Shown here piece by piece: positions 24,276 through 34,565 of a DNA stretch of 64,000 nt (position 1 is its first letter; each line of letters opens with the position of its first letter). Where the stretch lies: NCBI RefSeq assembly GCF_003719725.1, contig NZ_RIAX01000006.1, positions 123,350-187,349 of the forward strand, in the 5' to 3' direction. The notes under the pieces are model-generated. The model was given only the letters and a program-made list of their open reading frames with translations, made no database searches and had not been told where the DNA came from. The stretch comes from Planococcus salinus (GTDB lineage Bacteria > Bacillota > Bacilli > Bacillales_A > Planococcaceae). The position numbers were made by a program, and so were the translations under genes.

Positions 24276-25217
24276 TCATTGAACATTGGGTTTGTAGAAT
24301 GAACGGTTGTCGAGCGGGAACAATCGCTCCGTAAATTCTCCCGGTTTCGTCTTTTCCAACGCCCGGTCGAGCATCATCATTTTGGCATCGATGTTATCGA
24401 TATAGTGAAGAATTTCCGCTTCTTTGATCATCGGCTTTTTTGGGCTGCCCCATTCTTCTTTCCCGTGATGGGACAATACCATGTGCTGAAGAAGCAGCAC
24501 TTCCTCGCCTTCAATGCTCAGCTCTTCTGCTGCCTTGGAAATTTCCGTGACCATGATGGAAATATGGCCAAGCAAATTCCCTTCCACTGTGTAACTGGTG
24601 GAAATGGGACCGGACAATTCAAACACCTTTCCGATGTCATGCAGGATGATCCCTGAATACAGCAGGTCCTTATTCAAAGACGGATAAATGTCACAAATGG
24701 ATTTGCCGAGTTTCAGCATCGACACCACATGATCGGCAAGTCCTGACACATAATCATGGTGATTCCGTGTTGCTGCAGGGAATGTCAGAATCCGCTCCTG
24801 GTATTTCTTCAGCAGATGGCGCGTAATACGCTGAATCTGCGGATTTTGCATATCAAACAGATATTTCAATATTTCTTCCAGTAACTCGTCTGTGCTTTTC
24901 TCAGAAGAAGGGACGAGATCACTGATACTTTTCTTTTCTTCCGGCTTCGCAGGGCGGATACTCTTTATGCGTAATTGGTTTTTCCCCCGGTAATTATGGA
25001 TTTCACCGCCTACACGGACAATCGTTTCTGCGGCGTACATGGCTTCATGTTCATCTTTTGTATCCCACAGTTTGGCTTCAATATCACCACTTTTATCCTG
25101 CAATACGAGCGACATGAATGGATTGCCTGTAGTTGTGACTCCTTTTGTCGATTGTTTGATGAGCAGGAACGTATCCACCGTCTCCCCTACTGCACGTTGC
25201 GTAATTCCTTTTGTCAT
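24276..25217 (-). CDS. yhaM: 3'-5' exoribonuclease YhaM
   Basis: 313 residues. An N-terminal OB-fold ([28 protein letters not shown]) is followed by an HD phosphohydrolase domain with [30 protein letters not shown] and [14 protein letters not shown] carrying the metal ligands. This layout is specific to the Gram-positive YhaM exonuclease acting on RNA and single-stranded DNA. The ATG overlaps the yhaN stop (ATGA), so the genes are coupled. Operon order is yhaO-yhaN-yhaM. Confidence 0.93.
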   Translation of the reverse strand: MTKGITQRAVGETVDTFLLIKQSTKGVTTTGNPFMSLVLQDKSGDIEAKLWDTKDEHEAMYAAETIVRVGGEIHNYRGKNQLRIKSIRPAKPEEKKSISDLVPSSEKSTDELLEEILKYLFDMQNPQIQRITRHLLKKYQERILTFPAATRNHHDYVSGLADHVVSMLKLGKSICDIYPSLNKDLLYSGIILHDIGKVFELSGPISTSYTVEGNLLGHISIMVTEISKAAEELSIEGEEVLLLQHMVLSHHGKEEWGSPKKPMIKEAEILHYIDNIDAKMMMLDRALEKTKPGEFTERLFPLDNRSFYKPNVQ

Positions 25218-28051
25218 GTATGAATCCCCCTCTCATTAGTAGCCACTTCAATAACACCGGCATTTGGCCATATCTGCTGCATGGTGTCATGGCATGTAAA
25301 ATAAATAAACTGATGCTGTTGCTGCAACTCTGTTAATAAGTTTATCATTTGCTGCAGCCTGCTGCGATCGAAATGAACAAACGCGTCGTCCATGATGACC
25401 GGAAACGGGTGGCTTTCCCTCATGGACTGTACCAGCGCCAACCGGAGTGCCACGTAAGCCTGTTCTTTTGTTGCCTGGCTGAGTTCAGCGATATGGAACC
25501 TCAGTCCTTCCGGTGCTATCGCTTCAAAATAACCGTCGGGATTGATTTCCAATTGCTCATAGGCCCCCTCCGTCAGTTTATTGAAATACTGCTGGGCGAT
25601 CGCAATAACCGCAGGTAATTTCTTTTCTTTCAACTCTTCCATCGTCTGTCTAATAGCTTCCGTAATCGCTTTATCAACCGACCAGCGTTTCGCGAGTCCG
25701 GCAAGCTCCGCTTTCTTTTCCTCGAATTGCTGAAGCTTTTCTTCATATGCCTGATCTGATAACAGGGCGTTGATGCTTTGTTGTCTGTCTGCCTGTTCAG
25801 CGAGCAGCTCTTTTCGCTCTTCTGCCAAATTCGCCAGTAGCCCTTCTTGATCTGCTATATAATCTGCCGCGCTGCTGTCGTCAAAGCTGAGAGGTTTTTC
25901 GACCTTTCCCAACGTCTCCAACTGTGCATCAACCGGCGACCGTTCTTGCACCAGCTCTTTTCTCTTCATGTTTGCTTCCCATGCACGATAAAAGTCTTCC
26001 GTTTCTTCCACACCTGCTTCAGTCAATAAATGCCGTCGGTCTTTTTCCAGCTGATCCGATAAAGTCTCCAGCTGTTTTTGTTGATTCTCCAATTCTTCCA
26101 ATTTTTCCAGCTGTTGCTGATGTGCAGACAACCGCTGTTGACGAGCATGGTATTCAGAACGAAGCATGGCGTATAACCCATCTGCATCAACTGTCTTTCC
26201 TGTTGCCTGTTCCGCTTTCAGCAGCCACTTGTTCAATTGTGCTGTGGCTCCTGCAGTCTCTTCCTTCACCCGTTGGCGACGTGAATGAATAGCTTGGATT
26301 TCGCGCAGTTTTTCAAACAAGTCGAGTACAACGGAACGGTTGGAAGATGGGTCAATGCCCATTTCCGCCAGGAATTGCTCATATGCCTGTTTTGCCGAAA
26401 GTTTTTCTGGATCGCTGGAAAGCTGTGCCACTCTCTTCTTGGCAGCTTCCAGGTCTCTTTTCATGTCTTCTGCTTTTCGGTCATAAATGTCCAGTCGGCG
26501 GACCAGCGTTTCAAATTCACTTTCCCTGCCTTCATACTCTTTTAATACCTCTTCATAGCCGTCTGTCGATGGCAGGTTCTTGCCGCTTTTTACAACCTGC
26601 CAAACTCCGGCCACAGCGACCAGCAGGGCAATCACGGCTACTGGGTAATTGGTTTGCAGAATGCCATAGACCAGGCCCAATGCCCCCAGGACAATCAGGA
26701 GATAATTGGCCCCGGGATTTTTGATCGGACCCTGTATACGCTTGGCGGCTCTTGCTTCAGCCAATTGTACTTTTGCAGAAGACCATTTCTGTGCGCCAGC
26801 CCGTTCTCCTGCTGAAGGCTGATGCTGAAGAAAAGCATTCCATTCTTTCTCAAGTTCGTTTGCTTTTTCCTGCTCTTCTGCTAACTTCCGCTGGTGATAA
26901 CGGCGGTTTTCTTCTTCTACATCCGCTTTTTGGATGAATTCCACCAGTTGCTCTTCTTTGTTTAACGAAACATCACTTTTCAAAATTTCCTGTTCTTCCA
27001 TGCCGACCAGTGCCATAAGCCTCTCTTGATCATCTGCCAGCTGTTCTGCTTCTTCTGTTTTTTGTCGAAGCAGTGCACGCAATTGATGCCATTCCGACTC
27101 CTGATTCAATAAGTGTTCGATCTGATCCAGTTCCGGAGAAACAAAGCTGTCCGCGTTCAGTGAAGCCATTTCTTGTTCCACATGCTCCAGCTGAGCACGG
27201 GTTTCCGAAATGCGGTCGATGATTCGGTCCATACGCCGACTGCCATCCGCCGGGAAGTCCCTATTTGGCAAACCTGCAATTTTTTCATCCAGGTTCTTTT
27301 TTCTTTCAATCAACGGTGCTGCCTGAAACCATTTTTCCGCTTGTTTTAACTCATCGCTTACCCGCTTTTCTTCCCTGCTCACTTTTTCCAGCCGCTGTTC
27401 GATTTCCTTTACTCTTCTCACTGAAGGTTCATATTGTTCGATACGGGCTCTGTAGTCTTTGATTTCCCGATCTATTTCCTTCAATTCTTCAATCAGAATG
27501 TTCATGTCCGGATTGCGTCCGCCTTTTTTAAACAAGCCGGCCATTTCCTTTTCCAGACGTGTTTCCATTTTGGCAATCGTATCAATGCCGGTGGTGCCTG
27601 AAGCGAGTAACGTTCTGCTCAATTCCTCTTCGGTCATCTTCTCCAATCCTTGAAGCTCATGGATGGAAAAAGAAAACACCGCTTCAAATGACGACCGGTC
27701 ATAATTGCGCAACAGCAGCTTCAGTTGTTCTTCACTGCCACGTCTTCCATCTTCGAAGAAGACAGTTACATCGCCGGCAGACTTGCCTTTGACCCGTTCA
27801 ATGATGACTTTCCCGTAAACCTGATCGTTGATATGAAGCTGACCACCATATTTCCCTCCGGACTTTGGTTCGTAGCGCTGCAAAGACAGATTTCGTGCCG
27901 GGTAGCCGAACAAAGTCTGGATGATGAATTGCTGGATGGTGGTTTTCCCCGCCTCATTTGGACCGTGGAAAATGGTGGCCTGGTCATTGAACTCGATGGT
28001 CCGGTCTTCATGTTTGCCGAATCCATAAATGATCGCTTTTTCAATTCTCAT
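25214..28051 (-). CDS. yhaN: SbcC/Rad50-like ATPase YhaN
   Basis: 945 residues with SMC-like architecture. Walker [16 protein letters not shown] is at about 29-43. Long coiled coils are interrupted mid-protein by two hydrophobic stretches ([34 protein letters not shown] near 455-490). The C-terminal part has the signature region and Walker [13 protein letters not shown]. The membrane-like hinge is typical of YhaN and unlike SbcC. It starts 4 bp after yhaO, with AAGGAG overlapping the yhaO end. Probably a nuclease complex with YhaO. Confidence 0.88.
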   Translation of the reverse strand: MRIEKAIIYGFGKHEDRTIEFNDQATIFHGPNEAGKTTIQQFIIQTLFGYPARNLSLQRYEPKSGGKYGGQLHINDQVYGKVIIERVKGKSAGDVTVFFEDGRRGSEEQLKLLLRNYDRSSFEAVFSFSIHELQGLEKMTEEELSRTLLASGTTGIDTIAKMETRLEKEMAGLFKKGGRNPDMNILIEELKEIDREIKDYRARIEQYEPSVRRVKEIEQRLEKVSREEKRVSDELKQAEKWFQAAPLIERKKNLDEKIAGLPNRDFPADGSRRMDRIIDRISETRAQLEHVEQEMASLNADSFVSPELDQIEHLLNQESEWHQLRALLRQKTEEAEQLADDQERLMALVGMEEQEILKSDVSLNKEEQLVEFIQKADVEEENRRYHQRKLAEEQEKANELEKEWNAFLQHQPSAGERAGAQKWSSAKVQLAEARAAKRIQGPIKNPGANYLLIVLGALGLVYGILQTNYPVAVIALLVAVAGVWQVVKSGKNLPSTDGYEEVLKEYEGRESEFETLVRRLDIYDRKAEDMKRDLEAAKKRVAQLSSDPEKLSAKQAYEQFLAEMGIDPSSNRSVVLDLFEKLREIQAIHSRRQRVKEETAGATAQLNKWLLKAEQATGKTVDADGLYAMLRSEYHARQQRLSAHQQQLEKLEELENQQKQLETLSDQLEKDRRHLLTEAGVEETEDFYRAWEANMKRKELVQERSPVDAQLETLGKVEKPLSFDDSSAADYIADQEGLLANLAEERKELLAEQADRQQSINALLSDQAYEEKLQQFEEKKAELAGLAKRWSVDKAITEAIRQTMEELKEKKLPAVIAIAQQYFNKLTEGAYEQLEINPDGYFEAIAPEGLRFHIAELSQATKEQAYVALRLALVQSMRESHPFPVIMDDAFVHFDRSRLQQMINLLTELQQQHQFIYFTCHDTMQQIWPNAGVIEVATNERGIHT

Positions 28052-28055
28052 CAGT

Positions 28056-29270
28056 TCACTCCTTCAGCTGCATGTCATGACGTATTTTCTCTACAGCAAG
28101 CCGGCCAATTTCCTGTGTTGCAGAATCGTTTAACGTTTCAAGATACCTGCTTCCTTTCGGATGCCTGTACAGCTCTTTTAAAACCTCTTTCCAGTCATTC
28201 AATTCCCAACCGGTCAGCACATCGATGAGATTTTCGCTGAGCGGCGAGGTTTCGGAATCCAGCTGCGGACTCTCGAAAACCAGCTGATCGATCCAAACAA
28301 AGCGATCCAGCACCTCTGCAGTTTCTCTGACCGTTTCCATCAACTCAGTCTCTGTAACGGCATCGAATAATCCGGCTGTTTCTTCGTCAATAGAGGTAAA
28401 TCGGAGATCAGCTATCATCGGTCCTTGATCTCCCCATGTTTCCAGCGTCTCTGCACACAACTCCAGCAATTCATTCATATGGGCAATTCCGCTGCAGTTG
28501 ATCGGTATGGTCACAAATTGAATGGCTGAAGCTTCAACAAAGTGCTGATTTACTTGCTGTTTCGACAAGGTTACATCATAGAATCCTTTGGCTCCCGCTT
28601 CGTTCCGGTGGCGGCCCTGGAGATTTCCCGGATAGACGATCGGAGGATCCTGATGCAATACCTGCCGTTTGTGGATATGGCCAAGTGCCCAGTAATCGTA
28701 ATTCCTGCTGAGCAACTGTTCTTTTGTAAAAGGTGCGTACACGGCATGGTTTGTATCGCCTTCCATGCTGCCATGCAGCATCCCAATATGCAAAACGTCC
28801 CGCTCTTCAGCTTGGGGGTAACGATTGACAACGGATTCTTTGATATGCCGTTCCCCGTAACTGAAGCCGGTGATGCTGACAGGACCGCCTGCCGTATCCA
28901 GCCGGATTTGGCCGACAGCAGCATCAAAAGCAAAGACATTGTCCGGCAATTCGAAACGGGTCCATTTGCCGCTCAAATGATCATGGTTTCCATAGCTGAT
29001 GATGACAGGGATCCCTTGTTCGTGAAGACGCTGCATGCCAAGCTGAAATCGGTGCTGCGCCCGCAGGCTTCGGTTTTCTCCATCATAAATATCGCCGACT
29101 ATCAGCAGAAAATCGGGACGCTCGTTTACGGTATACTCAATCAAACGGTCAAACGCGACAAATGTACTGTCTTTCAGCGCTTGCCAGTGTTCTTTCTGCA
29201 GCCCCTTCATACCGATGAAAGGACTGCCGAGATGCAAATCCGCCGCATGGATAAATCGTATATGGCCCAT
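28056..29270 (-). CDS. yhaO: SbcD/Mre11-like metallophosphoesterase YhaO
   Basis: 404-residue DNA repair-type calcineurin-like phosphoesterase. The five-motif metal site is visible: FIHAADLHLGSPF, LLIVGDIYDGENR, VIISYGNHDHLSG, GMLHGS, and YWALGHIHKRQVL. It is the nuclease partner of the adjacent ATPase YhaN, as Mre11 is to Rad50. The ATG follows AAGGAGTC. It is first gene of the yhaO-yhaN-yhaM series. Substrate is unproven. Confidence 0.9.
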   Translation of the reverse strand: MGHIRFIHAADLHLGSPFIGMKGLQKEHWQALKDSTFVAFDRLIEYTVNERPDFLLIVGDIYDGENRSLRAQHRFQLGMQRLHEQGIPVIISYGNHDHLSGKWTRFELPDNVFAFDAAVGQIRLDTAGGPVSITGFSYGERHIKESVVNRYPQAEERDVLHIGMLHGSMEGDTNHAVYAPFTKEQLLSRNYDYWALGHIHKRQVLHQDPPIVYPGNLQGRHRNEAGAKGFYDVTLSKQQVNQHFVEASAIQFVTIPINCSGIAHMNELLELCAETLETWGDQGPMIADLRFTSIDEETAGLFDAVTETELMETVRETAEVLDRFVWIDQLVFESPQLDSETSPLSENLIDVLTGWELNDWKEVLKELYRHPKGSRYLETLNDSATQEIGRLAVEKIRHDMQLKE

Positions 29271-29325
29271 TTTATGACTCCTTCAAAACCGAATATTTGT
29301 TCCTATTTTACCATGAATAGGACAC

Positions 29326-29361
29326 GAAAAAAACTGCCGGCAGAATTTTTCTGCCAGCAGT
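29326..29361 (-). terminator. Terminator of the yhaQ-yhaP operon
   Basis: ACTGCCGGCAGAA pairs with TTCTGCCAGCAGT, followed in the minus direction by seven Ts. Confidence 0.85.
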
Positions 29362-29369
29362 CCTTTTCT

Positions 29370-30614
29370 TCATTTATTATTCCCCAACCGGATTGCTTTT
29401 CGGATGTCTTTCAGCGATTGGGAAGACCCATACATCAAGACACCTCCACGGTATACGCGGGCTCCGAACCATCCCAATAACCCAATGGTCGCCAGCATGA
29501 TGGCAATTGCCAGCAACGGCTCCCATAATGGCAGGTCCAGCATGCCGACACGCAGAAACATCACCAGCGGCGTGAAGAATGGAATATAAGAAGCAATGGT
29601 GACATAGGTGGCTTCCGGCATACCGATCCCTGAAAAAGCGATGAGGGAAGCGATAATGATCAAAAACATCATCGGCAGCATCAGCTGCTGGACATCTTCT
29701 GTCCGGCTGACCAGTGAACCCAGTAACGCCGCCAGTACTGCATAGAGAAAATAACCGAGAAGAAAGAATAAAACAGCAAACAGGAATGTCTCAATTTTCA
29801 CATCTGAAAATCCGAAAACACTGAAAAATCCTTCTGTCAAATCCGTTCCTGCAGTTTTGATCGCCGTATATCCCGCTAATCCGAAAATCAGCATCTGGAG
29901 TATACCGAGCGTCCCAACCCCGGCTATCTTCGCAAACATATGCTTGACCGGAGACACACTTGAAATCAGGATCTCCATCACACGGGAAGATTTTTCGTTG
30001 GCCACTTCCATCGCAATCATATTGGGATAATAGATGACTGCCACATAAATGAGCATGATGAGAATATAGACAAGTCCCCTCGCCTGGCTCAACTCTTCCT
30101 GTGATTTTGAGGATTCAGACACTGTTTCCCGTTCGAAAGAGACCGGCATAAACAAACTTGTCATTTCCTCCTCGCTCAACTCAAGTGTTTCGGCAGTTTG
30201 CGCCGTCTGCATAGCCTGTAAAGCACTCTCTATGTCTCCTGTAAATTCATTGGCGGACTCCGCGACATATCGTGCAGACAATTGTTCTCCCTGCTCCAGC
30301 ACCAAGTATGCCTCGATGCTCCCTTCCCTGATCCCTTCCGTCAATTCCTGTTCCGACAGCTCTGTCTGCATCGCTTGTGTATCACTGTCTGCGACTTCTA
30401 GCTGCTGCTGAAATTGCGGGAATAATTCCCCTGTTTCATCCACTACATGCAGAACGGATCCGTCTTCTTCAGAGCCCTGAAATACAGAGATGATATTCGG
30501 CAGATTCGCCATCAGAAAAAAAGCGGCTGCTACAATCACCGTCGTAATGATAAATGATTTCGTTTTGGCTTTTGGCATAAAAGCCTGTTTGAATATAATC
30601 CAGAAATTATGCAT
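29370..30614 (-). CDS. yhaP: ABC exporter permease, NatB/YhaP type
   Basis: 414 residues of the ABC-2/NatB class. One N-terminal helix (SFIITTVIVAAAFFLMANL) is followed by a large acidic extracellular domain (about 40-170) and then five or six C-terminal helices. IAMEVANEKSSRVMEILISSVSPVKHMFAK is typical of Na+-efflux-type permeases; I quote only part: RVMEILISSVSP. Its start overlaps the ATPase end by 8 bp. Sodium export is a family guess; the substrate is open. Confidence 0.85.
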   Translation of the reverse strand: MHNFWIIFKQAFMPKAKTKSFIITTVIVAAAFFLMANLPNIISVFQGSEEDGSVLHVVDETGELFPQFQQQLEVADSDTQAMQTELSEQELTEGIREGSIEAYLVLEQGEQLSARYVAESANEFTGDIESALQAMQTAQTAETLELSEEEMTSLFMPVSFERETVSESSKSQEELSQARGLVYILIMLIYVAVIYYPNMIAMEVANEKSSRVMEILISSVSPVKHMFAKIAGVGTLGILQMLIFGLAGYTAIKTAGTDLTEGFFSVFGFSDVKIETFLFAVLFFLLGYFLYAVLAALLGSLVSRTEDVQQLMLPMMFLIIIASLIAFSGIGMPEATYVTIASYIPFFTPLVMFLRVGMLDLPLWEPLLAIAIMLATIGLLGWFGARVYRGGVLMYGSSQSLKDIRKAIRLGNNK

Positions 30615-31506
30615 AAGCTTTGCCCACCTTCGCGATGAAAATTTCTTCCAGGGAAGGTTCTTCTATGGCGAAATGCCTCAATTTCCCGAGTTTTAACGCC
30701 TCTTCCAACAGTCGCTCCGCTGCCGTTTCGTCTGAGATTCGAAACAGGGCACCATCGTGGGTCGCCGTATAATTTTCGACTCCATGCACATCTGCCAGCC
30801 CTGACAACTCACTGTCCATTTTGATCCGGACATTTTGTTTGCCAAATGATCGTTTGACTTCACGGATGGATCCGCTGACCACCACTTTCCCGTGATCCAG
30901 GATGCTCATATCATCACACAGCTCTTCCACATGGTCCATACGATGACTGGAGAAAATGATGGTCGCTCCCTGCTTCTGGAAATCCAGGATGGCGCTCTTG
31001 AGCATCTCGACATTGACCGGATCGAGCCCTGAAAACGGTTCATCCAGGATCAGCAATGACGGATTGTGCAGAAGAGCCGCAATGAGTTGAATTTTTTGCT
31101 GATTGCCTTTCGATAATTCTTCCACTTTTTTGGTTGCGTAATGAGGTACTTCAAAGCGGTCAAGCCAATGCTCCATTTGTTTTTTTGCTTCGCTTTTCGG
31201 CATTTTCCTCAACTGTGCCAGATAGATGAGCTGTTCTTCAACTTTCATCTTCGGATATAACCCCCGTTCTTCCGGTAAATAACCGATTTCCGGGCTGCTT
31301 GCGTATGTAATGGATTTGCCGTTCCAACGGACTTCCCCTTCAGTCGGATCCAGCAAACCGAGGATCATCCGGAAAGTTGTTGTTTTCCCCGCCCCATTGG
31401 CTCCAAGGAAGCCATACATCTGTCCTTGATCTACGGACAGATGTAAATCATCCACTGCGGTGAAGCCACCAAATTTTTTTGTCGCACCTTTTACTTCTAA
31501 AGCCAT
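30607..31506 (-). CDS. yhaQ: ABC exporter ATP-binding protein, NatA/YhaQ type
   Basis: 299 residues. Walker A FLGANGAGKTTTF is near 34-46, the signature ELSKGNQQKIQLI, Walker B LLILDEPFSGLDPVN and the switch FSSHRMDHVEELCD. A C-terminal extension of about 80 residues is typical of the NatA and drug-export ATPases. The ATG follows AGGCAGGGA. It pairs with the downstream permease, matching B. subtilis yhaQ-yhaP. Confidence 0.9.
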   Translation of the reverse strand: MALEVKGATKKFGGFTAVDDLHLSVDQGQMYGFLGANGAGKTTTFRMILGLLDPTEGEVRWNGKSITYASSPEIGYLPEERGLYPKMKVEEQLIYLAQLRKMPKSEAKKQMEHWLDRFEVPHYATKKVEELSKGNQQKIQLIAALLHNPSLLILDEPFSGLDPVNVEMLKSAILDFQKQGATIIFSSHRMDHVEELCDDMSILDHGKVVVSGSIREVKRSFGKQNVRIKMDSELSGLADVHGVENYTATHDGALFRISDETAAERLLEEALKLGKLRHFAIEEPSLEEIFIAKVGKAYA

Positions 31507-31632
31507 CTTTATCCCTGCCTTTCACTTTCATTTATACGGACTTATTTTCAAAATGTTTCAAAATCCGAGGACATTTTTCTTCAAACCCTTTATACTTAAA
31601 CTGAATAAGCATTCAGAAAGGATTGGATTTTC

Positions 31633-31818
31633 ATGAGAACGTACAAATTGACTGCATTCGAACAAACCGGAAAACTGATCATGGAAGAAACGTTTACAGC
31701 AGAAAATGATGAAGAGGCAAGAAAAAAAGGAAGAGAAATTCTGGAAGAAAAAGAGTTAGTGAAGCAAACGCATCGCCTTGCTTCGCCTGCCGGGAAACTG
31801 TTATTGTTCCATTCGTGA
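31633..31818 (+). CDS. yhzD: YhzD-family small protein (61 aa)
   Basis: 61 residues, cytoplasmic. A beta-strand start MRTYKLTAFEQTGKLIMEE leads to a charged helix (ENDEEARKKGREILEEKEL) and the conserved finish THRLASPAGKLLLFH. This matches my memory of YhzD, found next to yhaQ/yhaR in B. subtilis. GAAAGGATT lies before the ATG; a TATACT -10 candidate is at 31591-31596. Function is unknown. Confidence 0.8.
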   Translation: MRTYKLTAFEQTGKLIMEETFTAENDEEARKKGREILEEKELVKQTHRLASPAGKLLLFHS

Positions 31819-31834
31819 AATTTATAAAGAAAGT

Positions 31835-31958
31835 GGCTGTTTTCCGTTCCGGCGGACGCTTTCCGCGGGCGAAGCGCTGAGCCTCCTCGTCGCAAGCTCC
31901 TGCGGGGTCTCATCACTCCGCTTTCCCGCAGGAGTCGCCGCCTCTACTCCAATCAGCC
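31835..31958. repeat. GC-rich palindromic repeat after yhzD
   Basis: 124 bp with inverted ends GGCTGTTTTCC and ATCAGCC (GGCTGNTT complementarity) and an inner perfect 10-bp stem CTCCTGCGGG (31897-31906) with CCCGCAGGAG (31925-31934). It is far richer in GC than its flanks. From memory it resembles abundant intergenic palindromes of Bacillaceae and Planococcaceae. It does not match the two composite elements above, except for a short CTCGTCGCAA stretch. Confidence 0.75.
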
Positions 31959-32101
31959 TTGCTCACTTGTAGAGAGTGATTTTATGCGCAATCGAGAGAA
32001 TAAGGAAACAGAAGCGATAATAACATTAAAAACAGGTGGAGAAATTAATTCATTTTCTCCACCTGTTTTATTTTAGGTGCTTTCGAAAAGCTTATTCTTT
32101 T

Positions 32102-32881
32102 TTATATCCCTTTAAACGCCGGTTTCCGTTTCTCAACAAATGCCTGTATGCCTTCCAAGTGGTCTTCTGATTGGCGCATCGCTGTTTGAGCTGCCGCTTC
32201 CCGTTCCAATACTTTCTCCAGTTCATCCACTTTCAATTGGTGCAGAATATTCTTCGATTCCAATTTGGCCCGGACCGGAGAAGCGAGCACTTCTTTGGCA
32301 TACGCTTCGGCATGTTCCAATGCACGGCCTTCTGCAGTCACTTCGTCGATCAGCCCTTTGGCCAGGGCATCATGTGCTTTCAGTGTCTGTCCTGCCCATA
32401 TCAATTGCTTCGCCTTCGGAACGCCGACCCGTTCTTTCAGGAAGAAATGTCCGCCGCCATCCGGCACAAGGCCGATACCTATAAAATTCATCGCCAGCTT
32501 GCTGTTTTCTTCCGCGATTACGTGATCACAAGCCAGTGCAATACTGAAGCCAAGCCCGGCGGAAGCCCCGTGAATCGCTGCAATGGTTATTTGCGGCAAT
32601 GTATAAAGGGCCTTCGATAACCGCTTCAGGTCTTCCATCACCAGACTCATATCCATCGGCTGATCCGGATCCATCATTTCCTTGATATCGCCCCCAGCTG
32701 AAAACGCTTTGCCTTCGCCGTGGATGATCAATACTTGAACAGTATAATCCTGCAATAAAGAATCAAAGCAATCCGCCAGTTCCTTCATCATTTTGCCGTT
32801 CATCGCATTCATTGACTTCGGCCGCTTCATGATTAAATGAGCCGTACGCCCTTCCTTGTTCAATTCAATTGTTTCATACAT
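32102..32881 (-). CDS. yhaR: Enoyl-CoA hydratase/isomerase family protein YhaR
   Basis: 259-residue crotonase-fold protein. The oxyanion-hole segments are HGEGKAFSAGGDIKEM and IHGASAGLGFSIALACD. Both hydratase glutamates appear absent: the first region reads GFSIA and the second LAMNFIGIGLVPDGGG. The aspartate in VPDGGG is typical of PaaG-like isomerases, so classical hydratase activity is doubtful. ATG 32881 has AAGGGGTG upstream; the further in-frame ATG at 32917 is rejected. An operator-like palindrome precedes it. Confidence 0.85.
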   Translation of the reverse strand: MYETIELNKEGRTAHLIMKRPKSMNAMNGKMMKELADCFDSLLQDYTVQVLIIHGEGKAFSAGGDIKEMMDPDQPMDMSLVMEDLKRLSKALYTLPQITIAAIHGASAGLGFSIALACDHVIAEENSKLAMNFIGIGLVPDGGGHFFLKERVGVPKAKQLIWAGQTLKAHDALAKGLIDEVTAEGRALEHAEAYAKEVLASPVRAKLESKNILHQLKVDELEKVLEREAAAQTAMRQSEDHLEGIQAFVEKRKPAFKGI

Positions 32882-32898
32882 AAAAAAAGACACCCCTT

Positions 32899-32928
32899 CG
32901 TAAAGATGAATAGTCATTCACCTTTACG
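32899..32928 (-). promoter_or_regulatory. Operator-like 30-bp palindrome upstream of yhaR
   Basis: CGTAAAG-N-TGAAT and its complement flank a 4-bp centre, a 30-bp interrupted palindrome 18 bp upstream of the ATG. One half is the FadR half-site TCATTCA. The inner 20 bp recur exactly upstream of yhaH. A TetR-family regulator such as FadR is the likely reader (inference). Confidence 0.55.
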
Positions 32929-32971
32929 TATTCGGTGTCTTTAGTGGAAAACCCTTTAATTATTAATAATC

Positions 32972-33319
32972 TTACATGCTTTCATAAAGGGATTGTACTG
33001 GCTTGATCAATACACGGTTTACTTCTTCGATCATTTGGCTCAAGCCCATTTCTGCTTCCAGCATTGCCAAGATTTTCGGGTTCTGCTGAGCTGCTTGTGC
33101 TGTCTCTTGTGCGCTCATCATTTCTTCTTCAGAAATTTCTTCGCCTTGCGACTGTTTTTGCTGAAGTGAAATTTGAAGATCGCGGAAGCTTTTGAACAAT
33201 TCGTTCGCTTCGTTGTCTGCTTTTACTGACTCAACAGCTGCTTCTAATTTTTCGAACTCCTCTGTACTGCGGAACGTGCTTTCCAATTTGTTGATGTCGT
33301 CATAAATGTTTACTGCCAT
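32972..33319 (-). CDS. yheA: YheA/YmcA (YlbF) family protein
   Basis: 115-residue all-helical cytoplasmic protein of the UPF0342 family. The start AVNIYDDINKLESTFRSTEE, the central NELFKSFRDLQISLQQKQSQ and the end VNRVLIKPVQSLYESM are family features. Related YlbF/YmcA proteins form an RNA-maturation complex with RNase Y, but YheA's own role is unknown. The ATG has GAGGAG upstream. It follows yheB by 12 bp, forming an operon. Confidence 0.88.
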   Translation of the reverse strand: MAVNIYDDINKLESTFRSTEEFEKLEAAVESVKADNEANELFKSFRDLQISLQQKQSQGEEISEEEMMSAQETAQAAQQNPKILAMLEAEMGLSQMIEEVNRVLIKPVQSLYESM

Positions 33320-33331
33320 TATAATTCTCCT

Positions 33332-34513
33332 CTACATTAAATTCAGTGCCGTGACAAGCAATCCTTGGATTATGCCGATCAATCCACCCAGAAAAGCGCC
33401 CAGTACCGTGATCATCTTAAATTCTTTCCGTGAAATCCCCAGGACCAATTCTTCCATTCGACTCAACGGCAAAGAATCGACTTGCTCTTTGACCATGCCT
33501 TCGATATTGATCTTTTGCATCGTCTCTTCCATCTTCAACTCGCCTTGCTGGAATATGAAATCCGTGACAAGGGGAGTAAAGTTTTCACCTGTCCATTCTA
33601 ACCCCCGAGGCCAAGTCTCTGCAAGTGTTGCGTTTAAGCGACCTGGAATATCGGCTTTTTCTCTTACATATTCTTTGATTGAATCCACAGCCGGTTCCAG
33701 GTCAAATTCTGACAAAAGCTTGTCAGCCTCACGTTCCTGCAGTTTTTCCCATTCTTCATAAACTAAAGAAGCCAACAATTCAAATGTTTTCGGGGAATTT
33801 AAAAATTTGATGATTTCTGATTGGATCCGGTCCACCAACGAAGTCGATTCTCCCAATAAAGAATGCAGCATATTCCCAAAACGGCCGCGCGTGGCAAAGA
33901 ATTCATCCAGCAGCACCTTGATGGCCCGCCGCCCTTCCACAGATGAGAAATAATCGCTTCCCCGGTCTACTGCGTACTTGACCGACCGCCATATTTTTTG
34001 GTCGGTTTCCTGCTTCCAATTGTCAGGCATCAAGTCGCCCACTGTTTTTCCCGCTATCCGTTTACGGATGGATGCATATTGCAGGTCCACCAACTCGTCC
34101 AGCTTCGCTTCCGCTTTGGCCTGCATATTCTCCTGCCCAGCTGATGCCAGCCAGTCATTGAAACTGTTTGGTGAATTGAAAACATATTTCTGTAATTGCC
34201 GTTGAATCCAATTCTCTGTTTTTTGGTGCATCTCTGCGTTCAAAAACCTTTTTCTAAACGACTCCGGAGTCAAAAGATGCTCGACGATCGTACTGCCCAG
34301 CTGGCTGGCCAGTTCATCTCTTCTCTTCGGAATGACTCCTGGGGTGAACGGCAATCTCCATGAACCGATGTAAAGTGGTTTGTATGGACGGAACAGCATT
34401 TTTATGGCGATCAGATTGGTAACTCCCCCGATCAAAGCGCCGATTAATGCCATCAACAATAAAATCACTAAAATATCCAAAATCGTCACTCTCTTCTTTT
34501 TCTTCTTTGTCAA
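33332..34513 (-). CDS. yheB: DUF445 membrane protein YheB
   Basis: 393 residues. One helix near the N-terminus (ILVILLLMALIGALIGGVTN) and one at the C-terminus (VLGAFLGGLIGIIQGLLV) bracket a long helical domain. The motif TNLIAIKMLFRPYKPLYI followed by LPFTPGVIPKRRDELA defines DUF445. The TTG start at 34513 has GGAG nine bases before it. It is followed by yheA and divergent from yheE, as in B. subtilis. A membrane or forespore role has been discussed for the family; not shown here. Confidence 0.88.
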   Translation of the reverse strand: MTKKKKKRVTILDILVILLLMALIGALIGGVTNLIAIKMLFRPYKPLYIGSWRLPFTPGVIPKRRDELASQLGSTIVEHLLTPESFRKRFLNAEMHQKTENWIQRQLQKYVFNSPNSFNDWLASAGQENMQAKAEAKLDELVDLQYASIRKRIAGKTVGDLMPDNWKQETDQKIWRSVKYAVDRGSDYFSSVEGRRAIKVLLDEFFATRGRFGNMLHSLLGESTSLVDRIQSEIIKFLNSPKTFELLASLVYEEWEKLQEREADKLLSEFDLEPAVDSIKEYVREKADIPGRLNATLAETWPRGLEWTGENFTPLVTDFIFQQGELKMEETMQKINIEGMVKEQVDSLPLSRMEELVLGISRKEFKMITVLGAFLGGLIGIIQGLLVTALNLM

Positions 34514-34565
34514 TCCGCCAAACTCCGCCTATAATGATAATGTGGAGAGGCAAAGGAGGGGTCAT

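Noticed and set aside
28542..29480. 312-codon open frame opposite yhaO
   Set aside because: It is a shadow of the conserved metallophosphoesterase gene; no ribosome site and no recognisable motif.
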